Notes: a model not told the origin generated them from the sequence alone. Shown: positions 39,000-50,904, numbered from the stretch's first letter. The stretch is 64,000 bases of DNA from Trichopria drosophilae (GCA_030407085.1 CM059584.1:109801001-109865000); one strand, 5' to 3'. Made by a program: numbers and translations.

Positions 39000-39450
39000 T
39001 CCCGATCCAGACAATACATCATTCCTTTTACGAGTTCTCGTGGCTCCACGGTCCACGGGATTGAACCGGATTAAGAGGATAAGAAGTAAGTACGTGACCC
39101 CGAGGGTCGTGTAGCTCTTCGCGTCCATCACGCGGCACGGGATAACGGCGTTAGCGCAACAATGAACGTAATCGAATTTAACACTGTCTCTCGAATAAGC
39201 ACCCCAGATTCACGGCGGGCGCGCACGAATTTATTTCAGAGCCGAGTGCTGCATAATGCCTCGATTAATCGAATAAGTTATAATTTTGCGAAATGCGTCA
39301 TTTCTACCATCCATTGACAATCGATTTTAAACGATCTGTTAGTGTATCATGGATCCGCAATGCTGTAATTATATTGCTGATGGATCTATATGTCGAGGAT
39401 AAACAACAACCTGGCGCAAGATCGATTTCATGTCTATACATATTAAAGTA
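39000..39450. promoter_or_regulatory. GC-richer intronic block with TAAT sites, candidate enhancer
   Basis: Unique, mixed-composition sequence, including GCGTCCATCACGCGGCACGG and CACGGCGGGCGCGCACGAAT. The palindromic homeodomain-type word CGATTAATCG lies at 39262-39271. No coding frame. Regulatory function is inferred from composition and motif only. Confidence 0.4.
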
Positions 39451-42400
39451 AGCAGGAATTATCGTGGCTATGGGTTGGCGCTATCCTGGGTTCTTTGGGC
39501 GCTATCATGATTTACTTTCGTGCAAATGTTACCCTAACTTTGACATTAACTTCTTACGTCCGAATGTACAGAATTTGTGCATGGAATTCAGCATGAGTGT
39601 TTTGTGAAAAAATTGAGGTGCCCGCTTCCATGATTTTACTTAAAAAATATGCATTTATATATTCGATTTTTAAATAACGCTAGAACTCCAACAATTATTA
39701 GAAATCGCAGAAATTTCACATATCATGACCGCCATATTAGATCCGCCATTTTGAATTCTGAAATATTGATCTCAGATTTGTAATTATTGATGTTGAAAAC
39801 TATTTAAAGTACCTTTTCCCGTTGATACATTATAAAACATGAAATGCAACACATTCCTATCGATGCATGGAGAGCCTCCATTTTGTTGTGCGAGAAGTAT
39901 ATTTGTAGTTTCTAAGAATCAAAATACGTGATTGTTAATATTCAATAATAATATAGATGAATTGGTAACAAAATTTTTATGGTAACAAGTTCGCCTTTTT
40001 AGATTTTAAAATCGGAATTAAAAAAAAAACGAAAATCCAAAGAGATTCGGTCATTTTTTTGGCATAAAATAAAGTTTTTAAAATGTTTGTTTTCTTCTGA
40101 GCGATGGCAGCCGCCTTCTTCAAAGTGGACCTTATTGGATACTGTTTCCGTAAATCAAAATAAGACATACAAAACTCGTAATAACTTATTTGTTATTCAG
40201 ATATGAAATAATAACAATTTCTTTCATTTCAAATATTTTTTATGTACAGACGTCATTTTGAACTGGGAAACAAAATAAATAAAAAAGTGAATGTATAGTT
40301 TTGAAGTAAAACATTCGGGAAAACGTTTCTGGTAAGTGAGGAGGTGATCAGAAACCGCTATAACAATTAAGAATGCATTTAAAAAAAATTGTAGCTAAAA
40401 AATCATTTACCGGAAGCTCTGAATGTTGAATGAACTACTTTTGAGGAGTCAGTAATAAAATGCAAGCAAATAATTTGTCCTCGAATATTTTGGATTTACT
40501 ACCAATTTATCTAATACTTTTCCTGCAGATGAAAATCGCTCTTCCCCAAAAATTGAAATTTTCTTATTTCGATGTTTCAAGGTAGGAGTCCATTACGTTA
40601 GTGAAAGGCAATAATTCAAAGAGATAGTGTAACGTTTGCCATAACACATTTTATGCATTTCGTGTCCATTCTTGGGCGTTCTTGGGCAACGCAGTAAGTC
40701 GTCTTTCTGAAAACGTAACCGTGCAACGTAACCGCATGACGCAACTAAACGTTTCAATTTCGAAAAAGTGTTCGTTGTGTCTTTAAAACATTTTTATTGT
40801 TACGGGTTTTTTATTTGTTTCAGTATATATTATTATTGGGATATATTTATAAATCATGTTGCAAATTGAAGGTTACATTTACGTTTACCACAATAATTGT
40901 GGCTTACAAACACTTATTTCACAAATGTTTAAATGGTTTTAGGTATAATTATCCTGAAACCTGTTTTTCATATGATAAGAGTATTGGCGATACTTCTTAT
41001 TCTTAGATATTGAAGCTAGTTCTTACTTTACATAAAGTGAAAATGTACTCTTAAAGAGTGACGTGTATAAGAGTTACATAATAATTGAGAGTCATCATCG
41101 AAATACCTAGTATAAATTTTACTTATTGTCAATTTATAAAATAAGATTTATTATGAAAAGCAGCAATGTTTATGAGATAAAGTTAACGTTTTTTATTTCT
41201 GTTAAAGTAATTACCGACAGTAAGATAATGAAAGAAATACTAATTTTTACTATTCCATAAATGAGTACTAAGTGGTAGTATTACAAATAGTGAAAAAACA
41301 TATTTGTATAACTAATGTGAAAATCACTATTAAACCTATAATTTTCAACAGTTTTGAAAATAAAAATTATTTTAATTCAGTAATTGACAGTTTATATTTT
41401 TGATGTGCATAACCATAAATATAAAGCACGGATTAAATTAAGCAGTCAATATTATAACATTTTTTAAATTCTAATATAGAAAAAAATACACTTGACCACA
41501 TAAAATACCCCAATAAAAACCCAATTGTATAATAAACGTTTAAATTTTGGTTAAACTTGTGGGCAAACGTGGTGTATTCAACAAATAGAGGTCAGGTGGA
41601 AATATTGTGTCAATATCCATTTAAAAAACGTTTTGATATAATGAAAAAAAGAAATAAGTATAAGAAATATGAAAAACCACGCATGCAACACATATAACCT
41701 CACTTTTCTCGAAAATGTAAATCGATCTGAAAACTCTGATAGCGCCATCGTTTCCAGCACAAAAAAATACTTCGATTGTCAAAAGTAAATTCTGTTATGC
41801 TACAAAGATAATGGAAACAGTGCTAAAAACGCAAATTTTAACACATTTAACCTCATTTCTAATTCATGCCAGAACCGTCTTTTTTAGCACGAAAATTTCT
41901 TCGGAAACACTACGTGGCATTTATTTGCAGAAAATAATTGGAATTTGCAGCGCCAGGTTACATACCTCACTATCGAGAAGAAGTAAAAAAATTGGTTATT
42001 TTCACGTTAACTATAACAGTTAATTTTGCTACATCTTTTAATTGTGGCTCTATTACGTTTGCCGAGTGGTGTGTAAAAAAATCTTGTTTTATCTATGATC
42101 ATCTTTGATATTTCACAGCTGTTTTATAGCCGTATAATAGTTAAGTATTTTAAACTTTGTTGAATAACGTCATGAAGCAAAAGTTGGTAATCTTTATAAA
42201 TCCGGAGTATTTCTCATTGACATATGAAACACATTTTTTGCCAAATTTTATTCGCATTTTTTATAGCTTCCCATTGTAGTATAATAATGAAAAAAATCCT
42301 TTCCAAAAAAAATAATATACTGAACTAATAACGAAAGGGAAATATTACAGTACATATAAATAACATAACCTCATTAAAGGCCTGTCCTTGAAATCCTACT

Positions 42401-42522
42401 TTCAATGGTACAATTGCAAAATACTTAAGATTTATTACTTGCGACAGACATTGTCATAATCTAAATATTTATATGTCTCCAAATGTCTGTCATAAGTAGT
42501 TTAAAATCATTTTATCCTTCAG

Positions 42523-42626
42523 GTGTCAAGCAGGAACTGGGAGATGTATAGTTGACAAAGCGCATCGAAATCAATGTCAGGCATGCCGTTTGAATAAATG
42601 TATGCAGCAGGGCATGAACAAAGATG
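42523..42626 (+). CDS. Hr51: Hr51/unf nuclear receptor, internal exon: second zinc finger
   Basis: A 104-nt exon that encodes the second zinc finger almost exactly. Joined to the preceding exon it reads YR, then [34 protein letters not shown]. The four zinc Cys are in CQAGTGRC and CQAC. The seven-residue C-QAGTGR-C spacing is longer than the usual five-residue D-box and is a mark of the NR2E group. The acceptor is TTTTATCCTTCAG and the donor is GATG|GTAAGT; intron phases are 2 before and 1 after. Because 104 is not a multiple of 3, skipping this exon would shift the frame and destroy DNA binding. One residue is unusual: the family normally has RLKKC, whereas an AAT codon at 42593-42595 gives RLNKC. 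Confidence 0.93.
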
Positions 42627-43338
42627 GTAAGTTCAATATTCTTTATTTTAGATAATAATTTTAAAAGTTTATATAAAATAAATACAATTTATAGTCATAT
42701 AACACTTCCGGGATGACAAGGCACAATATGAGGACCTTGAATAATATCCTTATATAAAACAGTCTGTTAATATTTCCAACACTATTTTTTTATTGAATTT
42801 TACAACTTTCTCTCACAATAGTTTTTAAGTTTAAACGATCTTAACTTATGAAGCTTTTCTCAATCAATAGATGGCAGTTATATTTGGCAAATTTTTCGTA
42901 TATCACAAGTTTTTAAGAACGAAATTGTTTACAAAAGTGAACTTGCTACATTATATTTATTAAAATAAAATTGGGCGGTAATAGAATAGTATTCCTATTC
43001 AAAGAACATTTATTTCCTGAAAAAGTTCGGAAATATTGATAAATATATCTCCTCTACTTTTTATTTGTTACGTTAAACGTTATCGAATAATCAATTCGAC
43101 TCCCGTAAATGTTCTCTTCATCTTTAAACTGTATGTTCTTGTTCACAAAAAAGTTTTAGTAAATATTGTAATTCTGAAACATAGAAGTAGCAATATGTTA
43201 TTGTTGCCGTATTATGAAAGAAGATGGACATGTACGGCTGTTATTTAAATTACCCGTCTGTTTCTTTTAAAGATATTTGAATAATTTAAAATGTTACAAT
43301 CATGGCAATTTTTAAATTTTGGCATTAATAACAAAAAA

Positions 43339-43450
43339 AAATAAATAAGGGCCGTTGATGCGCCGGGAATTCAACCTAGGACCTTTCGATTGCTGGTGAA
43401 TGACCTCACTGTTAAGTGACGCCCAACAGTGATACCAGACGAACATTTTT
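43339..43450 (-). repeat. tRNA-derived SINE-like sequence
   Basis: On the minus strand, TTGGGCGTCACTTAACAGTG (A-box region) is followed by GGTCATTCACCAGCAATCGA and the B-box region GGTTGAATTCCCGGCGCATC, then a T-rich tail (43332-43348). The T-arm pairs reasonably. The spacing fits a tRNA-like pol III head, but the anticodon arm is poor, so a SINE is more likely than a tRNA gene. Confidence 0.5.
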
Positions 43451-44559
43451 GGGAATGGCTGTCGCGCCCCTCTTCCATAAGTTTGCATCAGCGAAAACAA
43501 CAAATGTTCAGGCTTCACGCCAAATCTCGACTTTAATAAGTATTTGATCTTGGAACTGTCCCTAAGCTGCTGTGATTGTAAGATAATTCCTCACATTATA
43601 CCGAAAAAATACGCCATTGAACGCAAATTGCTGAGAAGAAGAATCTTGATTTCTAATTAAGGACTTTATATCAAATTCTTTGGATACTTTTTTGGACAGA
43701 AATTTGTATGCAGTGTGAAATATTCACGCCATGTCAAAAGCGTTTCTGAGACATAACGGTCACCTTCTGAATTGTAAACAAACAGACAAATGAGAAACCT
43801 ACGTCAGTATGATGACATTGTAACGCATTACTTTGTTTACAAATTCAACGGCGACCATCGTTACTAAGAATCTATGTATTTATTATGTTCTGCACACAAC
43901 GGACAAGAACATTAATAGCATTTATTTCACATCGAAAATTAACACCGGTGACTTATAACGGTGTGGACCTACATCAATTCGCTACGGGTGTCAAATGTGA
44001 TACAATACCGTTTTACCTCCACGCTTCCCTAATAGCACCGAACCTTATGTCTTAAGTAAGGTTGCTGAATGATTGACAACCCTACATCAATCTTTTTCAA
44101 CTTTGTTTTAAGATTATGTACTGTGTGGGTTTGTTGTTCTACCGATAATATGCCATGCCGCTACAACTATTCCACTTTGCGACGGATTGATATAAAATTA
44201 ATTTGACATTAAATTACCAATTCTTGCTCAGTTTTCAATGTACAGTTGTACTTTCGGAACTCAGACCTGAACTCCACAGATTACTCCGATCAATTGGCTC
44301 GAAATGAAAGGAACCGGAAGCATGCGTATAAATCCTGGAGAAGTAGTGACACGATGTTGGTATTTTGGTGAAACTCATGCATTTAGCACTTTATGTTCAC
44401 GTAAATAAATATATCCAGGAAAATCGAAATTCAAACAACCAAACTATTATTCTGCATAGGAATTTGTAACTAAATTATATTGCAGATAAAAATCAATCAA
44501 CCTTGCTGGAGTGAAAAAAGTTATTTTATTAAAAAATGTCTATATTTTCGGATCTTTTA

Positions 44560-44970
44560 TAGGAGCGTTTGCCTCTTAATGCGAGAATCGATCAGATCGG
44601 CCGATAATGGATTCAACCTCTTTTACCTTCGCGACATAAATAACTGGATAAGGGGAGATGCCTGCAGAATGACACCGAGATACGCGAAAGACACTAGGAG
44701 GGTGGAATCTTTTTCGAACAGAAGTGGAGAAAGACGCTTTGATTCAACTCTTAATGCTTTTGCGAGTACCAGCGCACCTGGTATTGTTCCTGTCTTTTCC
44801 TACAAGCAGTGTCGGTTCTTTCTCATTTTATTCCATTTTACTGCTAACTTTCTTATTGCCGAACTTGATGTCGTAAGGAAGAATTGGATCAGATTCCCCT
44901 CGATGATAGGAACGAGAGCGGCCGTTGGCAATGGGGGAACGAATCATCCTCGTATATTCCAAAAGTAGTG
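44560..44970. promoter_or_regulatory. Mixed-composition intronic block, candidate enhancer
   Basis: Non-repetitive sequence with a 162-codon + frame (44480-44968), the longest in the window, but no protein family is recognised. The frame starts in AT-rich intron and lacks exon-like borders. Words include ATCGATCAGATCGGCCGATA and ATGATAGGAACGAGAGCGGC. I treat it as candidate regulatory DNA; an unknown exon cannot be excluded. Confidence 0.3.
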
Positions 44971-46439
44971 ATCAGAAGCATTGAAGATAATTTGAGGTTT
45001 TATGGTTTATAATTATCCAATGATTGAAGGAATTGTGCTTTTCAATTCGCAGCATTGAAACTGAACAATGTAAATGCATATGCAAAGATTCTGATTCTAC
45101 GCACATTTACATGAAATAAATATTCATATTTGAATCTGCAGATGAGGTATATGGTGGATGAGGCGTATAACAAAGTTCCTATTTTTAACAGGGAAGCCAA
45201 TTTACATTCTAATATCGTGAAAAATGCCACAATAAAATCGGTAATTCGCGAATCAATATTCTTTGAAGTACTAGGAACGTTTGTTGTGTTTGATAATTGA
45301 TTAATCTATTGTAAGAACCAGTGGATCGAGCACTGACCGTAATGACCTGTGGTTGGTCATCCAGCGGTTGGACTGAAGAGTGAAACTGATTTACCGATCA
45401 AAGGATGGCCGATTGTTCAGTGCATTTCATAAATAGTGCTTAGGTGACAGAGGACTAATAGGTCAGATCTGCTATTCATATTCATAATACTGCCATAATG
45501 TTTGCACAACTTCAACAACAAATCATGGTTAGTCCTGGCCACCGTTTTTGACACATATTAATTGATGAAGGGAAAGAAGACGGAAAGGCGTCGATTGTCG
45601 CCAGTTGGTCGAATGTTTGACCTTCAACCTAATTTTTGGAAGCAAATTTTGGAGACCGAAGACCATTCCAAACTCTCTAGCAGCGTTAACAAGCAAAATT
45701 GCCGCATTTGGAGAATTCAAAATCCATACGAGATTCACGAAACGCTATTGGATAACCGAAATAAATTGGTACATTTGCTCAAAGCATGTCTGTCAGCAAA
45801 TGTGTAGACAATTACTGGTAGAGGAAAAGGCCTGGACGATTACTGGTTGCAAAAAGACGATGTGTTCCGACAATCCAGTTTTGGCAAGGAAAACTCCCTG
45901 GTTGTCGCCCAGCACAAAAAAAAGATTATATTGATCAATCTTATTGATCATCAAATTTGACGTGTCCAAACTTCTTTTTGTTTGGATATTTGATCCTTGT
46001 TGACGGTGTAAAAACGATCTTTTCCGTTTGTTTGTAATGGTAACATTAAAAATTTCGGATTTACGTACAGATACCAGATACTCCGATTTCGGGGCTTGGT
46101 ATACTGTTAGTTTTTAATGTGCTGATAACGAATATCAACATCAAAACCTCCCGTAAGGTCATATTCAAAGTTGTACTTTACATCCGAAGATAATCCTCAT
46201 GCTCGAGAGATCTAAAATGGGACGCAACATTATTTTTCGGCATTGTAGGAGTAAAGTCCATCGTTACAAGGAACATGGGGCAGGAGAAGGAAGGATGAGG
46301 GAACAGGGTAGCAAAATGTATCATTACGTCCAGTGGATGTGGAAACTTCCTTTACACCAACCAAACAGGTCCATCTGATATGACGATATAATATACCCAG
46401 GCAAGATATTTGAAATGTTTTAAGACGCTGCTAGACCTG

Positions 46440-46464
46440 AAGGGGTAGGGGGGGGGAGGGTTGG
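46440..46464 (+). other. G-run, possible G-quadruplex
   Basis: GGGGTAGGGGGGGGGAGGG contains enough G-tracts for an intramolecular quadruplex on the + strand. Function unknown. Confidence 0.4.
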
Positions 46465-46619
46465 CCCTATCGTTACAAAACTTCAAAATAACGATAAAAA
46501 TACATTCCTACATGATACATCACGCCGTTAATTTAAACAAAATACAAATTTACATATTTCAACTTGAATCGAATAGAATCAATAACGAACTGTCAGATCG
46601 TATAAAAACGAAGTGATGG

Positions 46620-47400
46620 GCGAGTTTGTTAACTTCGTCAACTTCGTTTTCCCGTGCACGGCAATTCTTGGCTCCTATTGTATATCGGTGCAACGCGTAA
46701 TGTCGAAACGTAACGAAGTGCTCGTTGGCCACATAGGAAAATTCGGACGCGCGTGAATAAATCAGCCGCATGTGCAGGCGGTCGTGTAATCCACATGTGC
46801 GGTGCGCCGCGAGGCCGTAACACGCGCGCCTACAATATAATACGCGAGGATAATATACTCGCGCGTATATATACATATGTGCATCGAGTAATGCGGAGTA
46901 CGCTCGGTAAACACGGAGGTCGTTAGCGTCGGTCACGTGGCCTGGCGCCCGAAGGGTTAATTGGAGGAAATAAACGTATGCAAGGGGATGGGCGTATACA
47001 TAGGGTGACAACGTTGACGACGAGGCGTCGGTAAAAAGCCCGCGACGGTCGGACGCTCATTGTCGCGCTTTCGTGACCGGGACCACCCGTCGCTTCATGC
47101 AAATGAGAGAACGAGAACGTTTATCTTGTCGAGGCGAGCTCGACCCGGTTGAAAAGAAAACGCGGAGTCGTCGGTTACTGGTCGCCAAAGGGCTACGTGG
47201 CACGCGGTACTGGGAAGGACCCTATTACGCGGCCCAGCAGGCGAGACACGACGCACGTTTTTATTATTACGGAATTACCGAGCCGGCGAAGAACTCGGGG
47301 GATTTAAGTGCCCGGAAAAATGGCCACTGTGCGCCAAGAGCCACCGAAAGCTTTCGAGAGGAAAATTTGAAACAAAGGCGCAAGGTGCTGAACATTTTAA
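46620..47400. promoter_or_regulatory. CpG-rich intronic island with octamer site, candidate enhancer
   Basis: This is the strongest GC island of this intron, about 0.8 kb. It includes GCGGTGCGCCGCGAGGCCGT and TACGCGCGAGTATA-type alternation. The POU octamer ATGCAAAT lies at 47097-47104, in TTCATGCAAATGAGA. Overlapping frames are open on both strands (61-150 codons) without family resemblance. It is likely a cis-regulatory element of Hr51 (inferred). Confidence 0.45.
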
Positions 47401-47700
47401 TTCTTTCGAGAATTTGTGAGGTACGGAGACAAATTTATTATAATATACATCATAAAATATTGAATGCGAGGAAACATTGAGTTCTTACCATTGATTTATA
47501 CAATAATAGTATTTGTTATTTTTCACCAGGTTACATAAACTAACAGACGCTCAGAGCATTAAAGTAATGGCGCTTGATTAATGGCACCAATCTGAATTAC
47601 ATTGTCTAATCCCTGCTGAAAACTTTCAGATCAGGAAGAGGAATGCGATTGATTGCATCCATTACTGATAAAAAATTGGGCGCTATTAGACATTTTGTCG

Positions 47701-48356
47701 TACACGGAAAATGGATGGACAGCAAAATTGTGGTGCCGATATGGCTATGACGTCAGTATTACCTTGTGATAGCATAACGACCTCATCATAAACCTTTGTT
47801 GGGCTACCGCAGCACAAGCGTTTTCATATCAATACAGTAGCGAAAGCGTATACAGGGTGTCCATTAAGTCGCGGGCCGGGCTAATAACTTGGACAACAAA
47901 TTTTTTTTTTTAAAATGCCGAAACACGTGTAACGATTTTCCAAAAAATCTATCTTTTTAGGGAGGTTGCGATCCTCCACCGCTAAGGGGCACGTGGGGGC
48001 TCATTGGAAAGGTCTTTTCGAGACGAATTCAAGGCACTAGGCGCAGATGGCGCTGCGATCACTTTTCAGAGGGGTTATTTGACTTTTAACATTTCTAAAC
48101 TAGTAATTTTTCAATAAATGATGATCCTCGTGCCCCCTTAGAGGTGGGGGGTCGCAACCCCCCAACAAAGACAGATTTTTGGAAAATCGTTACACGTGTT
48201 TCAGCGTTTTTAAAAAAAAATTGTTGTTCAAGTTATTAGACCGGTCCGCGACTTAATAGACACCCTGTATATATAACAAATGTGAGGTTACGGTAAGGCA
48301 ATGGCGCCAGCACCACGCGTTAGGCTGCGGCAATACAAAAACTATTTTTCGTGTAG
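47701..48356. mobile_element. MITE with TACACGGAAAA ends, interrupted by another MITE
   Basis: TACACGGAAAATGG at 47701 mirrors TTTTTCGTGTA ending at 48356. The interior is split by the element at 47853-48267; removing that leaves about 240 bp of older MITE. The ends resemble the TACACGGAGAA ends at 26395-26667. Confidence 0.5.
47853..48267. mobile_element. Foldback MITE with CAGGGTGTCC ends and TA target site
   Basis: 415 bp with arms of about 150 bp. The left end CAGGGTGTCCATTAAGTCGC pairs with, in reverse complement, CAGGGTGTCTATTAAGTCGC. Homology continues through ACACGTGTAACGATTTTCCA and GGGGCACG words. TA lies on each side, as in Tc1/mariner-type non-autonomous elements. No coding capacity. 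It is inserted within an older MITE. Confidence 0.85.
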
Positions 48357-48365
48357 GGAAGCAAC

Positions 48366-48468
48366 AAGGTTCTATTTCGCTGTAGCATGAAAGAGGGTTC
48401 TATCTCATTATGGTACCAAAAAGGGTTTTATCTCGCTGCGGCAATGATAAAGGTTCTATCCAGCGAGG
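48366..48468 (+). repeat. Minisatellite, about four 28-29-bp units
   Basis: Units begin AAGGTTCTATTTCGCTG (48366), AGGGTTCTATCTCATT (48393), AGGGTTTTATCTCGCTG (48420) and AAGGTTCTATCCAGCGAG (48450). The consensus is RGGTTYTATYTCGCTGYGGC plus an ATGAWAA-like tail. It starts 10 bp after the end of the MITE at 47701-48356. Confidence 0.7.
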
Positions 48469-49750
48469 AGCATTTTTTATGTTAATTTTGGTTGGTAACA
48501 ATACATTTCACCGATGTTGCAAAAAGAAGGCTTGTATTGATAAATACTATTGTTTTTGTATCGATTAGTACAATTATCATAATGTACAAGTCTTCCAGGC
48601 AAATGCTATCCTCACTTTCATATCTGACAGAAACTAGACTAGATTTGTCTAGTAATACACAGTATGATACAAGCTGGCTGAAATCCTGCATAGCTTTAGT
48701 CTGACGCTGGCATGCCATTAACACAGTGTCATTTCATAATTAACCGTGATTGATTCGAGCATTTTATTAATTAATTATCACCATAAATAATTACAAGAGT
48801 TATTCTTTTAAATAGGTTATTGTTAAATAGGTTGTGGTAAAGAATACCTCGTGTTTCCACGTGATATCGGTATCAAATTGTCCACGGTAAGGCAGTTTCA
48901 GATATATAACCTCAAAATTCGATTTGAGGTTAATCTGTACCAGTTTAATTCTTGCTCAGTTATAGTAACCTGCTCGCCAGCCCTTTATAGTTTTATCGTT
49001 AAATAAAGTGAAAGTCTCGTGTGGAGCTAATCCGACTTCAGGAACTGATTGGGTAACTTTCTAGCACGGAGGCAATTTTTTATTTACTATCAGTAGGTAC
49101 AATATATAACCAAATTCTAATTATTAAATGAACGAAGGTATCTGATTAATAAAGGAGCCTTAATACTAAAATATTATCATCTTCTTCGTCATCATCCTTA
49201 TTCGTTATCGTTGTCATCCTTTACCATCATCTGCCACGTTGAGACAGAACAATAGTTGAGGGCACTGCGAAGAGAAGCGTCTTAATCCCAGGCGACGATT
49301 TGTGTTTCTCCAGTGCACAGATTATGATATATTATCACTACCGAAATTTATCGTTTATGCAGTGATAACATACAAACGTAAGATAACTTACAAATTCCAA
49401 TAAAAAAATATCAATTTAAAAAAAATTGTATTGCAAAAAATTTTTGTAGCATGACAATATACAGAATGGGTAATTTTAATCGATTCATTCAAATACCTAA
49501 AAACTCGACTAGTAGGAGCCGACCTCATAGATGCAATAGAGATATTATTACTTTTATATATAGAAAGGCCAAACACAGAAGTAGTCACGGCATATATCGG
49601 CGGTTGGAGTGTCATGACATTTATAGACTCAAAATAATTGTAGTCTTGATAAGAAATCAGACAATGTGCATTTAATATTCATAAAGCTCCAAATCATCTT
49701 CTGTCAACAACCATTGAAAAAAATGTAATTTTGAATAAATGAGAAAGACC

Positions 49751-50411
49751 ACGGGTATAGTCTTCCCCGAGATGGAACTTAACTGATAAGTTCGCTTAGG
49801 GGATGATGAACGGTAACACGTCATACCAAATTTGATTATTATATCACGTGAGAAAGTTGAAAATAGTTATTTTCGTACCACGGACGTACGCCTACGGTGC
49901 GAACATCATTTTTCGTCATAGTGGCGTAAAGACATACCTCTTTGCGCATCGATTTGCAGGAGTAAAACTGACTTTCACGTCTATTGGACGTTAAGTGAAA
50001 CGTAGGGCTAGAAAAGTTACAACCGCCGGCGGGGGTAACTTTACGCCCTAGGGTTCACTTTACGCCTAGTAGGCGTAAAAGTTAACTTTACGCCTGCAAA
50101 AAGAGGCGTAAAGACGTACTTCACGCCTACTATGACGAAAAATCGTTCTCGATATCTCGGATTTAATGTAGGAGAATGCAGTAATCACTAGTAATAATCT
50201 GCACCGTCTTTTGTCCGCAGTAGGTTGCCTGTTACTACTTGGATTACTGCATTTTCCTATTTAAATTCCGCGGCTTCAAGAATAATTTTTTCAAATTTCC
50301 CGCCTGATATAATAGCCAAATTTGGCATTAATTGTCCCTTTTTCTCATCCTCTAACCAAATTTACTAATTAGGGAACTTCCATCTCGGGAGCAGAAACTA
50401 CCTATACCCGT
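49751..50411. mobile_element. Foldback element with GGCGTAAAGT palindrome field
   Basis: The outer ends ACGGGTATAG (49751-49760) and CTATACCCGT (50402-50411) are a perfect 10-bp inverted pair, followed inward by CCCGAGATGGAACTT and its partner AACTTCCATCTCGGG. A second inverted pair, TTTTTCGTCATAGT and ACTATGACGAAAAA (near 49911 and 50134), encloses repeated GGCGTAAAG/CTTTACGCC words at 49920-50130. A third pair, GAATGCAGTAATC/GGATTACTGCATT, lies at 50174-50254. Non-coding. Confidence 0.7.
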
Positions 50412-50517
50412 TCACATCCTCCTTTGCCTAGTTTCATATTCATGGTGAGTTGGTGACTGTTTCAAAGAAACTGTAAAACCGGATTATACAGGGCAACAAA
50501 ATAAGACTGATCACCAT

Positions 50518-50904
50518 ATCTAGAAACAGGACTATACTTTTCCAAAGGTTTTCCATTCGCTGAATCTAAATCTGGCAGCAGAATTGTTCTATCATGTCAA
50601 GATTTTGAAATATCGTAACCTAAAAGTGCAACAAACACCGTTTTTGTGGCCGAACAACATTTCTGTTTGCAATTTGGCGAAATGGAGATTAATGTGCTGT
50701 TCATCAGATTTCAAATCCTTATTTAGTAAGTCCGATTCTTTTTCATCGAGTTATCGAAGCGTTTGTTAAGGCATGCTTATGATTTTCGTTTTTCGCACTT
50801 TTGAGTTAGAATATCTCTAAATCTTGACGCGATGGAACAATTCTGCGGGCAGATTTAGATTCACCGCGACAAAGACCGTCGGAAAAGTATACTCCGGTTC
50901 CTGA
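50518..50904. mobile_element. Foldback element, family F2
   Basis: The left arm contains ACTATACTTTTCC, CTGAATCTAAATCTG, GCAGAATTGTTCTATC and GTCAAGATTTTGAAATAT. The right arm in reverse complement contains AGTATACTTTTCC, GTGAATCTAAATCTG, GCAGAATTGTTCCATC and GTCAAGATTTAGAGATAT. The order of words parallels the F1 element at 21051-21847, suggesting a distant relationship. Confidence 0.7.

Larger units (their letters stand above)
19826..42522 (+). other. Hr51 intron within the DNA-binding domain (22,697 bp)
   Basis: It runs from donor GTGAGC to acceptor TTATCCTTCAG and is phase 2. It splits the DBD immediately before the first Cys of the second zinc finger. Contents are listed separately: candidate regulatory blocks, foldback MITEs, the 31.9-36.1 kb nested transposon cluster and a piggyBac-type MITE. 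Stretches not listed (19.83-21.05, 22.75-25.2, 28.1-29.2, 30.6-31.8 and 39.5-42.5 kb) are AT-rich with no supported gene on either strand. Confidence 0.85.

Noticed and set aside
44480..44968. 162-codon + strand open frame, the longest in the window
   Set aside because: No recognisable family, starts inside AT-rich intron, no splice borders or codon signal; composition alone explains its length.
45480..45930. Possible transposase relic suggested by overlapping frames of 70-109 codons
   Set aside because: I could not match any DDE or reverse-transcriptase motif in either strand.
46559..47011. 150-codon minus frame
   Set aside because: Lies in a CpG island with other open frames; Tyr/His-rich translation without any domain.
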